Origin: CAWIVH01 sp963839475 | Lineage (GTDB): Bacteria; Acidobacteriota; UBA6911 | Direction of reading: 5' to 3' | NCBI GenBank assembly: GCA_963839475.1 | Contig: CAWIVH010000017.1 | Span: forward strand, 496,001-560,000 | Length of the DNA: 64,000 nt | Part shown: one piece after another, positions 17,388 to 25,955 of the stretch | How the letters are laid out: every line of letters starts with the position of its first letter | Position numbering within the stretch: the first letter of the stretch is position 1 | The notes under the pieces: generated by a model | What the model saw: the letters and a program-made list of their open reading frames with translations, nothing else | The model's database searches: none | Told to the model about the DNA's origin: nothing | Program-made: the position numbers and the translations under genes

Positions 17388-18614
17388 GTGGGGAAAAAAG
17401 AATCACTGATATGCGCGGTGGATATCGGAACCACCAAGATTTGCGTTCTGATCAGCCGTATTATGCCCGATGGCAGTATCGCCATTGTCAGCAGTGGCTA
17501 TGCTCTTTCCAACGGCCTTAAAAAAGGCACCGTGGTGGAATTGGAGGAGGCCGCGGCGACCATCCGCCGGGCGCGTGAAGAGGCGGAGATGCGCTCCGGG
17601 CTATCGGTGGATTGGGTCACGATCGGCATAACCGGGGACCATATCGAAAGCTTCAATTGTCACGGCGCGATTCAGATCGAAGGCAAGAATCACGAAGTGA
17701 CCGCAGCCGATGTAGAGCAGGTTATCCGAGCCGCCCAATCGATTCCTATCCGGCCCGAGCGCGCCATCATCCATGTGCTCACTCAGGAATTTCTCCTCGA
17801 CGGCCGGGAAATCCAGAATCCCGTCGGGTTGACCGGATCCCGCCTGGATGCGAATATCCACCTCGTTACCTGCGACAATGCCCTGCTCCAGAACCTGATC
17901 AATGCTGTAAATCGGGCTGAAATGCGGGTAAAACGAGTGGTGTTACAGCATCTCGCCAGCGCCGAGGCTGTCCTCACCCGTGATGAAAAAGAATTCGGTG
18001 CAGTTGTGGTGGATATCGGGGGCGGAACCAGCGACATCGCCCTCTTCACCAGAAACGCCGTACGGTTTACTTCTTTCATCCCGGTAGGCGGCGCCAATTT
18101 TACGCGTGATCTTGCCATTGGCCTCCGAACGCCTCTGGGAGCCGCCGAGCAGATCAAAAAGGACTCCGGCAGCGTAAACATCGATTTGATTGGAGCTGAC
18201 GAGATAGTCAATGCCCCGGCCGTCGGCAGCGGTGAAGAGCGCCCGCAATCGCGGCTGGCAGCCTGTGGCTACCTCAAGGACCGGGCCGTGGAATTGTTCG
18301 GACTCCTGCAAAACGAACTTCGGTCGGCAGGGGCCGATGAGCGGCTGATCGCCGGAGTTGTGCTCACCGGAGGGGGAAGCACCCTCGATGGCCTGGTTGA
18401 ATTGGCAGAGCAGGAATTGGGAGTGCCGGTCCGCCAGGGATTGCCTTTCGGAGTCTCGGGACTGACGGAGGATCTGAACCACCCGGTCTACGCGACGGCA
18501 ATCGGGCTGGCCAAATTCACAGCCCTTGCCGGCGCTGATTCGGGGAACTCTCCCGGAAAAGGCAACTCGTCCCTGCGTGTTGTCAATTGGCTCCTGTCCA
18601 AGGTAGGCGATTGA
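17388..18614 (+). CDS. ftsA: FtsA, actin-like membrane anchor of the Z-ring
   Basis: The 408-residue ATP-binding protein starts at a GTG (VGKKESLICAVDIGTTKICVL). It carries the actin-fold phosphate loops (VDIGTTK; VVDIGGGTSDIALF), the 1C domain (TGDHIESFNCHGAIQI) and the adenosine motif VVLTGGGSTLDGL. The amphipathic C-terminal membrane-targeting helix is plausible in SLRVVNWLLSKVGD. FtsA tethers FtsZ polymers to the membrane. The gap to ftsQ is 92 bp and to ftsZ 116 bp. Confidence 0.94.
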   Translation: MGKKESLICAVDIGTTKICVLISRIMPDGSIAIVSSGYALSNGLKKGTVVELEEAAATIRRAREEAEMRSGLSVDWVTIGITGDHIESFNCHGAIQIEGKNHEVTAADVEQVIRAAQSIPIRPERAIIHVLTQEFLLDGREIQNPVGLTGSRLDANIHLVTCDNALLQNLINAVNRAEMRVKRVVLQHLASAEAVLTRDEKEFGAVVVDIGGGTSDIALFTRNAVRFTSFIPVGGANFTRDLAIGLRTPLGAAEQIKKDSGSVNIDLIGADEIVNAPAVGSGEERPQSRLAACGYLKDRAVELFGLLQNELRSAGADERLIAGVVLTGGGSTLDGLVELAEQELGVPVRQGLPFGVSGLTEDLNHPVYATAIGLAKFTALAGADSGNSPGKGNSSLRVVNWLLSKVGD

Positions 18615-18730
18615 GGCTGATTCAATGAATAATCGGAAAATGCCGGTGCGCCGGGAGACATGAAGGTGGTTCTGTATCGCGGTTTCAATCCGGCGTTTTT
18701 GCCGGCCGGGATCAATGCGAAGGAGGAGGC

Positions 18731-19882
18731 ATGCAATTCGATAAGCTGAATTTCGACGAAACCCTGGCCAGGGTGAGTTTTGACGAAGACCTTCAGCCGC
18801 CGGCCAGAATCAAGGTCATCGGCGTCGGCGGTGCCGGGGGAAACGCAGTCAACCGGATGATCCAGGCCAAAGTCGAAGGAGTGGAATTCATCGCTGCAAA
18901 CACCGATATTCAGGCGCTCCGGAATTCCATGGCTCCCGTCAAACTGCAGATGGGTGCCAAACTGACCAACGGCCTGGGCTGCGGAGCCATCCCTGAGCGC
19001 GGCAGGCAGGCAGCCCTAGAAGACACCGAGCGCATCATTGAGCTGCTGGATGGCGCCGACATGGTTTTCATCACCGGGGGAATGGGGGGAGGCACCGCAA
19101 CCGGAGCGGCTCCGATCATAGCGAGCCTGGCGACCGAATTGAATGCCCTGACCGTGGGCGTCGTCACCAAACCCTTCAATTTCGAAGGGAAAAAACGGAT
19201 GCTCCACGCCGAAGAAGGTGTCCGCGAATTAAAAGAGGTTGTCGACACTCTCATCACCATACCCAACGAACGGCTTCTCTATGCCATGGGCAGCGAAGCC
19301 CTGCTCGAAGATTCCTTCCGCTACGTGGACGACGTACTTTGCCAGGCGGTTCAAGGAATATCCGATATCATCACCATGCCCGGCATTGTCAATGTCGATT
19401 TCGCCGATGTGCGTACTATTATGGCAGGCCGTGGGATGGCCCTGATGGGAACCGGCATCGCCGAAGGTGAAAACCGTGCCGTGGAGGCCGCCCAGCGCGC
19501 CATTTCAAGCCCGTTGCTGGAGGAAACCAGCATCAAGGGCGCCCGCGGTGTTCTCATCAATGTAACCGCGACCCGTAGTTCGCTGCGCTTGCACGAGGTC
19601 GATGCGGCGGCTAAGGTCATCGAAGAGGTGGCGAATCCCGAAGATACCATATTCGGTGCGGTCTATGACGAAAGCATGGGGAATCGGATAAAAATAACGG
19701 TCATCGCGACCGGCTTCAATCATGCAGGCGACCGCAAGGGCGCAGCGGATGGCGTCCGCGGGCCCGGGAATGTTGTCCCGTTAAGCGCGAATGCGGATTT
19801 GTCGAAAGGAATTGACCTGAGGCTGAACCAGGCACGAGAGAACCTGGATGAGCCAGCGTTCCGGCGCCGGAGAGCGGAATAG
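18731..19882 (+). CDS. ftsZ: FtsZ, tubulin-like division GTPase, with altered signature motif
   Basis: FtsZ polymerises into the Z-ring. The 383-residue protein has GVGGAGGNAVNRM, ANTDIQALRNS, KPFNFEGKKR, ITIPNERLL, the T7 loop NVDFADVRTIM and a C-terminal FtsA-binding peptide (LDEPAFRRRRAE). The tubulin signature at residues 119-125 reads GGGTATG instead of the nearly invariant GGGTGTG, and is preceded by TGGM rather than AGM. The rest of the core looks intact. GGAGGAGG directly before the ATG is a strong ribosome binding site. It is the last gene of the dcw cluster and convergent with glpK. Confidence 0.95.
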   Translation: MQFDKLNFDETLARVSFDEDLQPPARIKVIGVGGAGGNAVNRMIQAKVEGVEFIAANTDIQALRNSMAPVKLQMGAKLTNGLGCGAIPERGRQAALEDTERIIELLDGADMVFITGGMGGGTATGAAPIIASLATELNALTVGVVTKPFNFEGKKRMLHAEEGVRELKEVVDTLITIPNERLLYAMGSEALLEDSFRYVDDVLCQAVQGISDIITMPGIVNVDFADVRTIMAGRGMALMGTGIAEGENRAVEAAQRAISSPLLEETSIKGARGVLINVTATRSSLRLHEVDAAAKVIEEVANPEDTIFGAVYDESMGNRIKITVIATGFNHAGDRKGAADGVRGPGNVVPLSANADLSKGIDLRLNQARENLDEPAFRRRRAE

Positions 19883-19905
19883 CGATCAGATTTATCCGCG
19901 GATCT

Positions 19906-21396
19906 TTACCGGAGTCTTGCCTGTTCCACGGCTTTTCGCCAGCCTTGGTATCGGCGCGCGCGCTCATCTTCCGGCATGGAAGGAAAATAACGCCTCTCGA
20001 CCAGGTGATTCCTCGCGATATCCTCGCATCCTTTCCAAAATCCCGTCGACAGGCCTGCCAGGTAGGCCGCACCGAGCGCCGTGGTTTCAGCGACAGCCGG
20101 TCGCTCCACCGGCACTCCGAGGATATCGGCCTGAAACTGGCACAAGAGGTTGTTGGCTGCGGCTCCTCCGTCAACACCCAAGACCTCCAGTTTGATCCCG
20201 GAATCTCTCTCCATAACTTCAAGCACATCGCGCGTCTGGTAGGCGATAGCCTCCAGGGTCGCCCGGGTGAGATGCGCCTTTCCTGAGCCGCGAGTCAGAC
20301 CCACGATCGTGCCCCGCGCATAAGAATCCCAATAGGGGGCACCCAGGCCCACGAAAGCGGGAACAAAAAAGACGCCTGCGGAATCGGCTATCGAAGAGGC
20401 GAGATCCTCGCTTTCCGGAGCGCTTGCAATGATCCCGAGTGAATCGCGCAGCCATTGAATGGCGGCACCTGCGATAAATACGCTCCCCTCAAGCGCATAC
20501 TCCACCTTTCCGTCCAAACCCCACGCAATCGTGGTAAGCAGATCCCCGGAGGGAACCGCCCGCTCCCCGGTATTGAGCAGCATGAAACAGCCGGTTCCAT
20601 AGGTATTCTTGGCTTGTCCGGGTTTGAAGGCGGTTTGGCCAAAAAGGGCAGCTTGTTGGTCCCCTGCTATGCCCGCGATGGGGATTGCCGAACCGAACAG
20701 GCTGGGATCCGCTTCGCCAAAAATGTGGCCGGAAGGGTAGACCTGCGGGAGCACAGAAGCAGGGATATTCAGCTTGCGTAATATCTCTTCGTCCCAAGCG
20801 AGCCGGTGAATGTCGAAGAGCAGCGTGCGCGATGCATTCGAATAATCGGTCGCATGCACTTTCCCACGAGTCAGGCAGTACACCAGCCAGGCATCCACGG
20901 TCCCGAACAGAATGTCCCCGGCTTCTGCCAACGCCCAGACGCCCGGCACATTTTCGAGAATCCATTCGACTTTAGTGCCGCTGAAATAGGCATCGGTCAC
21001 AAGCCCCGTGCGGGATTTCAGCTTTTCTGCGAAGCCCTCACGTTTGAGCTGCTCGCAACGCTCCGCTGTGCGCCGGCACTGCCAAACGATGGCATTGCAG
21101 ACCGGTTTCCCAGTGAACCGGTTCCACAGCACTGTAGTTTCCCGCTGATTGGTCAATCCCAGGGCAGCGATTTCCTCAGGCGGAATGCCCGCCAATTGAA
21201 TAGCCTCGCGGGCAGCTTCGAGCTGGCTGCTCCAGATCTCATCGGCATCGTGTTCGACCCATCCCGGGCGCGGATAAATCTGACGAAAATCGCGTCCTGC
21301 ACGGCTTACTATCTGTCCGCGCGCGTCAAATAGAAAGGCCTTCGAACTTGAAGTTCCCTGGTCCAGCGCTAACACATATTTCTTGGATGCGGGCAT
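19906..21396 (-). CDS. glpK: Glycerol kinase
   Basis: This FGGY-family kinase converts glycerol and ATP to sn-glycerol 3-phosphate in the cytoplasm. The 496-residue protein shows LALDQGTSSSKAFLFD (phosphate loop), TNQRETTVLWNRFTGKP, GTVDAWLVYCLTRG, GLTRGSGKAHLTRATLEA and GVDGGAAANNLLCQFQADIL. Length and motifs match GlpK closely. The usual partners glpF and glpD are not in the window. The gene follows the rhomboid gene on the same strand after 24 bp and may share its transcript. Confidence 0.95.
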   Translation of the reverse strand: MPASKKYVLALDQGTSSSKAFLFDARGQIVSRAGRDFRQIYPRPGWVEHDADEIWSSQLEAAREAIQLAGIPPEEIAALGLTNQRETTVLWNRFTGKPVCNAIVWQCRRTAERCEQLKREGFAEKLKSRTGLVTDAYFSGTKVEWILENVPGVWALAEAGDILFGTVDAWLVYCLTRGKVHATDYSNASRTLLFDIHRLAWDEEILRKLNIPASVLPQVYPSGHIFGEADPSLFGSAIPIAGIAGDQQAALFGQTAFKPGQAKNTYGTGCFMLLNTGERAVPSGDLLTTIAWGLDGKVEYALEGSVFIAGAAIQWLRDSLGIIASAPESEDLASSIADSAGVFFVPAFVGLGAPYWDSYARGTIVGLTRGSGKAHLTRATLEAIAYQTRDVLEVMERDSGIKLEVLGVDGGAAANNLLCQFQADILGVPVERPAVAETTALGAAYLAGLSTGFWKGCEDIARNHLVERRYFPSMPEDERARRYQGWRKAVEQARLR

Positions 21397-21420
21397 GGGC
21401 AGATCCTGGAAAAAGTAAAT

Positions 21421-22161
21421 TTAGTGAATGGTTGGACCCTTTTTCCTATCCTCATCGATCTTTCGACGCACGTCGCCGTAATAAACTTCGAATTGTTTTT
21501 TAAGGGCTTCCCGCCGTCGCTCGTGCTGATGGACCTGAAACCGGGCATACCAGTCCTTGCTCTTGAGGAACACAAATCCGACCAGCATGCCGCCGAGGTG
21601 CGCGATGTGAGCCACCCCCGGTTCACCTCCGGTTAGCGAGGAAAAAAAGGCCATGGCGCCCATGATGATCACAAGCCATTTGATCTTGATCGGCAACAGG
21701 AAATTGAGGTAGACAATCCGGTTAGGATAGAGGAGCCCGTAGGCGAGCAGCAACCCGTAAACCGCCCCGGAGGCTCCAATGATTGCAGTAGGATTATGGA
21801 CGGAGACCGCCCAGGAACAAACCCCTGCACCAATTCCGGTGATCATATAGTAGTTTAGAAACCGGCGCGTTCCCCAGTAACGTTCGAGGTCGTTTCCGAA
21901 CATAAAGAGCGTAAGCATGTTGAAGAAAATGTGAAACACGCCCCCGTGGAGAAACATATAGGTGACAAACTGCCAGACCATGAGATCACGAGTTATTCGG
22001 GCCGGGATCAGGCCGAAGTAGCTGACGAGAAAACGGCTGCCGGCAAACTCGCTGAAAGCCTGCAGGGCAAAGATGGCGACGTTCAGGATGATCAGGATTT
22101 TGACGGTGCGGGTTACCGGGCCACCAAAAAAGACGCGCCCTGAACTCGAATAATAATTCAT
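21421..22161 (-). CDS. Rhomboid-family intramembrane serine protease
   Basis: The 246-residue protein has about six membrane helices. The catalytic pair is visible: Ser in IIGASGAVYGLLLAYG (GxSG) and His in AHIAHLGGMLVGFVFL. The first loop holds the rhomboid-type LFMFGNDLERYWG after HIFFNMLT, which supplies the oxyanion His/Asn pair. A basic cytoplasmic tail of ~45 residues ends the protein. Rhomboids cleave transmembrane substrates near the lipid surface; the substrate here is unknown. Confidence 0.92.
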   Translation of the reverse strand: MNYYSSSGRVFFGGPVTRTVKILIILNVAIFALQAFSEFAGSRFLVSYFGLIPARITRDLMVWQFVTYMFLHGGVFHIFFNMLTLFMFGNDLERYWGTRRFLNYYMITGIGAGVCSWAVSVHNPTAIIGASGAVYGLLLAYGLLYPNRIVYLNFLLPIKIKWLVIIMGAMAFFSSLTGGEPGVAHIAHLGGMLVGFVFLKSKDWYARFQVHQHERRREALKKQFEVYYGDVRRKIDEDRKKGPTIH

Positions 22162-22318
22162 GGTTTAATCGTATGAGAAACACCTGGCATTTTCAACCGC
22201 TGCCCCCTCACCGGGCCAAATATTCGCAATCCCCAGATCATTTTCGGCCAAACCGGCATCCCCGCCAGGTACGGTCGTGATAGTATGTCGGAGTTGACAC
22301 CTGAAAAAAGGGGACTCC

Positions 22319-23071
22319 ATGGCAAGAGCGGATGGGCGCACTCCCGGCGAAATGCGGGACCTGCATTTTGAATTGGATTATACCAAGCATGCCGAAGGAT
22401 CAGTGCTCATCGTCGCGGGGGGCACCAGGGTTTTGTGTACCTGCAGCGTCGAGGAAAAAGTGCCGCCTTTTCTCAACAAAATGAATCAGGGATGGGTCAC
22501 CGCCGAATATGGGATGTTGCCCCGGTCCACCAACACCCGGACTGCGCGCGAGGCGGCGCGCGGCAAGCAGTCGGGACGGACTCTTGAAATACAGCGCTTA
22601 ATCGGGCGGTCTCTCCGAAGCGTAACCAACCTGTCCCTATTGGGAACCCGCACTTTTTTGATCGACTGCGACGTGATTCAAGCCGACGGCGGAACCCGCA
22701 CAGCCTCCATCACAGGCGGCTTTTTATCGTTCGCAATGGCAGTGCACAATCTGATGCAAAGAAGGTTGCTCGAATTTTCTCCCATGCTGGACTTTGTCGC
22801 GGCAGCCAGCGTCGGAATTGTGGGCGGCATCGCCTGTCTAGATCTCGACTATTCGGAGGATTCCAAAGCCGAAGTCGATATGAACCTGGTAATGACGGGA
22901 GCAGGACGATATATCGAAATCCAGGGAACAGCCGAAAAAAATCCCTTTACCTCCGATCAGCTGCAAACGCTGCTCACGATCGGCGCAAAGGGAATCAATG
23001 ACTTGATCCAGAAGCAGAAGGAAAGCCTCCAAAATCGCATAGACATGCAGAAGATGTTCAGGCCGATCTGA
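22319..23071 (+). CDS. rph: Ribonuclease PH
   Basis: This phosphorolytic 3'-exoribonuclease trims tRNA precursors. The 250-residue protein contains RMADGRTPGEMRDL-like RADGRTPGEMRDL, EYGMLPRSTNTRTAREAARG, the catalytic-region LIGRSLRSV, DCDVIQADGGTRTASITGG and AEVDMNLVMTGAGRYIEIQG. AGGGGA lies 5 bp before the ATG. Followed by rdgB after 57 bp, an arrangement seen in many bacteria. Confidence 0.95.
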   Translation: MARADGRTPGEMRDLHFELDYTKHAEGSVLIVAGGTRVLCTCSVEEKVPPFLNKMNQGWVTAEYGMLPRSTNTRTAREAARGKQSGRTLEIQRLIGRSLRSVTNLSLLGTRTFLIDCDVIQADGGTRTASITGGFLSFAMAVHNLMQRRLLEFSPMLDFVAAASVGIVGGIACLDLDYSEDSKAEVDMNLVMTGAGRYIEIQGTAEKNPFTSDQLQTLLTIGAKGINDLIQKQKESLQNRIDMQKMFRPI

Positions 23072-23128
23072 TCCGGCCGGGAATTTCCTGGCGGCTTAAT
23101 GCAATGACCAACAGATACTGGAGCAGCA

Positions 23129-23719
23129 ATGGCGGCACTCCATTATCCAGCGATCGTGATTGCCACACGGAATAAGGGGAAACTCAAAGAATTCCGTAGC
23201 CTGTTGGCAGGTTGCGTCGCGGAAATCCTCGGGTTGACGGATGTCGGGCTCGAGGACGATTGCGATGAAAACGGGGCTACTTTTGAAGAAAATGCCAGGC
23301 TAAAAGCGATTTTCTATTCCACCTCGACATGTTTTCCCGTGCTGGCCGACGATTCTGGTTTGGAGGTTTCAGCTTTGGGAGGCCGTCCGGGGATCTTCTC
23401 TGCTCGCTATGCAGGTCCAGTGGCTTCAGACTCTGACAGGATATGCAAGCTGATCGATGAACTGCGAGCCGTTGGAACGGACCGTTCGGCACGCTTCGTC
23501 TGCGCTTTAAGCCTCGCGGTTTATGGAAAAATACTGAAGGAATCGAGGGGGGAATGTTGTGGAGTCATCGCAGAAACTCCGCGAGGAATGCACGGTTTCG
23601 GCTACGATCCGGTTTTTTTTATACCTGAAATGAACAAAACCTACGCCGAACTTAGCGACGATGATAAAAACAGCTGCAGCCATCGCGCCCGCGCGGTTCG
23701 TGCTCTCATGGAAATGTGA
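23129..23719 (+). CDS. rdgB: XTP/dITP pyrophosphatase (RdgB/HAM1 family)
   Basis: This house-cleaning enzyme hydrolyses deaminated purine nucleoside triphosphates (XTP, dITP, ITP) to monophosphates. The 196-residue protein shows the N-terminal IVIATRNKGKLKEFRSLL, ENARLKAIFYS, LADDSGLEVSALGGRPGIFSARY split over two adjacent motifs, and the C-terminal GFGYDPVFFIPEMNKTYAEL and SHRARAVRAL. GGAG upstream of the ATG at 23129 supports the start. Confidence 0.95.
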   Translation: MAALHYPAIVIATRNKGKLKEFRSLLAGCVAEILGLTDVGLEDDCDENGATFEENARLKAIFYSTSTCFPVLADDSGLEVSALGGRPGIFSARYAGPVASDSDRICKLIDELRAVGTDRSARFVCALSLAVYGKILKESRGECCGVIAETPRGMHGFGYDPVFFIPEMNKTYAELSDDDKNSCSHRARAVRALMEM

Positions 23720-23750
23720 GTCGTATCTGGTAGATGATGGCAAAGTAGGT

Positions 23751-23756
23751 TAGAAT
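23751..23756 (+). promoter_or_regulatory. Possible -10 element of the tRNA-Pro gene
   Basis: TAGAAT matches TATAAT in five of six positions and lies 18 bp before the mature tRNA 5' end. No good -35 hexamer is seen at the proper distance, so the tRNA may instead be read through from rdgB. Confidence 0.35.
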
Positions 23757-23773
23757 TTCCGTCTTTCATGGGT

Positions 23774-23850
23774 CGGGGCATAGCGCAGTCTGGTAGCGCG
23801 CCTGCCTTGGGCGCAGGAGGTCTCCAGTTCAAATCTGGATGCCCCGACCA
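23774..23850 (+). tRNA. tRNA-Pro (anticodon TGG)
   Basis: A full 77-nt cloverleaf can be folded by hand. The acceptor stem CGGGGCA pairs with TGCCCCG. The D stem is GCGC/GCGC. The anticodon stem CCTGC/GCAGG closes the loop CTTGGGC, whose central TGG (23808-23810) is the proline anticodon. The T stem TCCAG/CTGGA carries loop TTCAAAT. A discriminator A and an encoded CCA (23848-23850) end the gene. It marks the left border of an accessory region. Confidence 0.96.
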
Positions 23851-24004
23851 ATCCCCTCAAGTTCCCCATAAAACCTGAACGCCTGCCGCCTGAGATCCTT
23901 TTGGGTAGATTCTTAAGGTTTTGCCCATCTATTAGATGTCGTTTCGCTCTTTGGTACCATGCAAGCAAATCGGGGTATCGTACTGGTGGCATGGATGCTG
24001 TCGT

Positions 24005-24048
24005 GGACACCCATAAAAAGAATCTGCAGAATCAGTAGACACCCATTA
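24005..24048 (-). repeat. Two left-flank copies of the GGGTGTC motif
   Basis: TGGACACCCAT at 24005-24015 and TAGACACCCATT at 24037-24048 are reverse complements of the ATGGGTGTCCA units found on the other side of the transposase gene. The two arrays therefore face each other as dispersed inverted repeats around the gene. Confidence 0.7.
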
Positions 24049-24186
24049 AATCTTTTTTACTGTGGACCCTCTCGGAATGCTTGTAAGAAACGCCTTAAAA
24101 TATTGGTATCACTAGGATTTATTAATTTTGCAGCGCCGGCATTTCAGGGAATGGTGATATGGAATTGGAGTAGCTGTTGGCAATAG

Positions 24187-24210
24187 CCGTTTGAACCGAA
24201 TACCAAACGG
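24187..24210. repeat. Perfect 7-bp hairpin, REP-like
   Basis: CCGTTTG (24187-24193) pairs perfectly with CAAACGG (24204-24210) across a 10-nt loop. It lies in the region downstream of the transposase gene and may be a REP-type structure. No T-run follows, so a terminator is less likely. Confidence 0.5.
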
Positions 24211-24285
24211 TCACCTTGGCAGCCGCAGGCGAGCAGCGATTGTGTGACGAATGATGACGGAAGCGGTTGATTCGGAGGGGCTTAT

Positions 24286-24317
24286 GCGCGGATTCGCAGA
24301 GAATTTCGCTTCCGCGC
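24286..24317. repeat. GC-rich 7-bp hairpin downstream of the transposase gene
   Basis: GCGCGGA (24286-24292) pairs with TCCGCGC (24311-24317) around an 18-nt loop that contains two TTCGC copies. It sits about 60 bp past the transposase stop codon and could be a REP-like element or a transcript-end structure. Confidence 0.45.
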
Positions 24318-24375
24318 GCGAACCTTCGGCGGGTACTTGAATATCATTAGATCTCAGACCATCTTGCAGGTGCTG

Positions 24376-25494
24376 CTACACAAACGCGACTCGGGCCGCT
24401 GCCGTGCCCTGCAACCAACACCTGCCGAGCTGATCGGCAAAATGACGCAGATTGGCGAGCAACCCGGCAGCGAGACGAAACCTGGATCCGAAGCGGGTGA
24501 CCGTTTCTATCCAGGCTTCCGGATTGGCTCCAATCCGATACAGAATCGGAGCCAGATCCGCATCCATAACCCCCCGCTTGTCCGACCTGATTACACGTCC
24601 CGACCTGTCCACCAGATCGAAATACTCTCCTGCCGTCATCTGCAGAATCCCTCGCCCCCCGGAACCTGATTGAATGGGACAAAGCCAGCGGGCGGAAAAA
24701 CCATTATCCTCGGAGGAATCCGTCGCAGTGGCAAGATTCCTGAGATCTGCATTTCCGGAAAAGCCTGCCTCCATCGATGTTCCTTTGCCGACAGGCATAG
24801 ACTCCAGATCTTGTGCCGCTGCATCGTTTAGAGCGAAGGCCATCGTCTCCTTCTGCCACGCACGAATCCGCTCCTGAATGCTGGTAAAGTCGCTATCCTC
24901 GGGAGTTTGCGCCAGTCCGGCCCGGATCGGATTGAGGTCCACGTACACCATGCATGCCGCAATGGCCGCTTCATCGAGCAGCACCTGGGATTTGAACCGA
25001 CCTTCCCAGAATCGCCCCTTGACCCCATCCTCTTTGTTGGCCTTGCGCGCGATGAATTCGTTCAGCTGGCCCATGAACCAGCTCAGGCTGCACAGACGAC
25101 GGCGCAGCTGTGCAATGCGGTTGGGACAGGCTGTCAGGGCACGGATTTCCTCCTCCGTCGGCGGAATCGGGGCACCGTTGATGTCGCGATGTCGGGGGGA
25201 GAGTAACAACCAGCGGCGGGCTACTTCATCATCCGGCCAGAGGGCGACAATATCGGGACGTGTGCGCAAAATCGAGTGATAATGATTGAGGAGGATGGCG
25301 AAGGCGCAGACTTCGATGGCAAAGATCGCGGCAAGATACCGTAACCTCTCTACCAGCAACACTTTACGGTGGGAAAAGTCCTGTTGCGTCACGGGGTCGA
25401 AGCCGCACAGGAAAGCGCGGCGGACGCAACGGCTGAAGCAGTGATATACACCTTCTTCTCCTTCCCGGACATAGGTGCTGCGGGGCATAGCCAT
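24376..25494 (-). CDS. REP-associated-type HUH transposase (Y1/IS200-like)
   Basis: The 372-residue protein resembles the Y1_Tnp-type enzymes annotated as REP-associated tyrosine transposases. The N-terminal YVREGEEGVYHCFSRC matches their opening strand. AILLNHYHSILR supplies the HUH metal motif, and the Tyr of MVYVDLNPIRAGL is the candidate nucleophile. WFMGQLNEFIARKANKEDG and KGRFWEGRFKSQ are also family-typical. The C-terminal ~150 residues are less conserved. AGAGGTG precedes the ATG by 5 bp. The gene looks intact and sits between arrays of the TGGGTGTCCA motif and two hairpins, as expected if these are its substrates. No IS ends or target duplication were found. Confidence 0.8.
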   Translation of the reverse strand: MAMPRSTYVREGEEGVYHCFSRCVRRAFLCGFDPVTQQDFSHRKVLLVERLRYLAAIFAIEVCAFAILLNHYHSILRTRPDIVALWPDDEVARRWLLLSPRHRDINGAPIPPTEEEIRALTACPNRIAQLRRRLCSLSWFMGQLNEFIARKANKEDGVKGRFWEGRFKSQVLLDEAAIAACMVYVDLNPIRAGLAQTPEDSDFTSIQERIRAWQKETMAFALNDAAAQDLESMPVGKGTSMEAGFSGNADLRNLATATDSSEDNGFSARWLCPIQSGSGGRGILQMTAGEYFDLVDRSGRVIRSDKRGVMDADLAPILYRIGANPEAWIETVTRFGSRFRLAAGLLANLRHFADQLGRCWLQGTAAARVAFV

Positions 25495-25955
25495 GATTCA
25501 CCTCTCAGATAGGGTTCTGATATACCTAATGGCGAACCTGGCGAATGAGCCAAGAAAAAGATGATAGAATGCGAAAAATCTGCAGGGGGCCTGATTAGGG
25601 ACACCCACTAAGAAGAAAACGATGAGTCCGGCAATATACCATCTGATGGGTGTCCAGGACTTGTCTGATGGGTGTCCAGGACTTGTCAGGACATGCATGC
25701 TGGGTGTCCACGATTCCAGGATTCTTGAGGAGGTTTCTGGGTGTCCACAAAATCTCCACTTGGACCTACGGCTCATAATGTGGGTCCTCGATTTATGGAT
25801 GTCCACGGAACCGCCAGGGAACCGATGGATGTCCACGGAACCGCTGAATCTGCCGAGATCTGAGGGTCTACGATTTACCGCGGTCAAAAGCAGAAAAGCG
25901 GAGAGGGAAGGACATATTGCAATCTTGTGTGGTGGAAGAATAAAAATAACGGCAA
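25495..25955. other. Non-coding region upstream of the transposase, holding the repeat array
   Basis: The 461 bases carry no convincing gene. They include seven copies of the motif TGGGTGTCCA or its variants (25598-25843), some in short tandem repeats. An open plus-strand frame across the repeats shows no conserved features and repeats its own residues, so I treat it as chance. Confidence 0.6.
25598..25843 (+). repeat. Array of TGGGTGTCCA-type repeats next to the transposase gene
   Basis: One inverted copy lies at 25598-25607. Six plus-oriented copies follow: TGGGTGTCCA at 25647, 25669, 25701 and 25738, then TGGATGTCCA at 25796 and 25826. The first two sit inside a 22-bp direct tandem repeat (TCTGATGGGTGTCCAGGACT at 25642 and 25664). 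The last two lie in a 30-bp tandem with ATGGATGTCCACGGAACCG at 25795 and 25825. Variable spacing argues against CRISPR, and the position suggests recognition sites of the adjacent HUH transposase. Confidence 0.75.

Larger units (their letters stand above)
23851..24375. other. Non-coding, partly AT-rich stretch between tRNA-Pro and the transposase
   Basis: No credible gene is seen in these 525 bases. The stretch holds two copies of the ACACCCA motif (24005-24048) and two hairpins (24187-24210 and 24286-24317), which are listed separately. The segment around 24046-24140 is visibly richer in A and T than the flanking genes. Confidence 0.6.

Noticed and set aside
18690..18705. Small CCGGC/GCCGG hairpin with a T-rich loop before ftsZ as an ftsA terminator
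   Set aside because: The stem has only 5 bp and the T residues lie in the loop, not after it; ftsA and ftsZ are expected to be co-transcribed.
23774..23850. tRNA-Pro as an active phage or integrative element attachment site
   Set aside because: No integrase gene and no second copy of the tRNA 3' end were found in the window.
25642..25843. Repeat array as a possible CRISPR
   Set aside because: Only six short cores with uneven spacing from 22 to 58 bp, no uniform spacers and no cas genes nearby.
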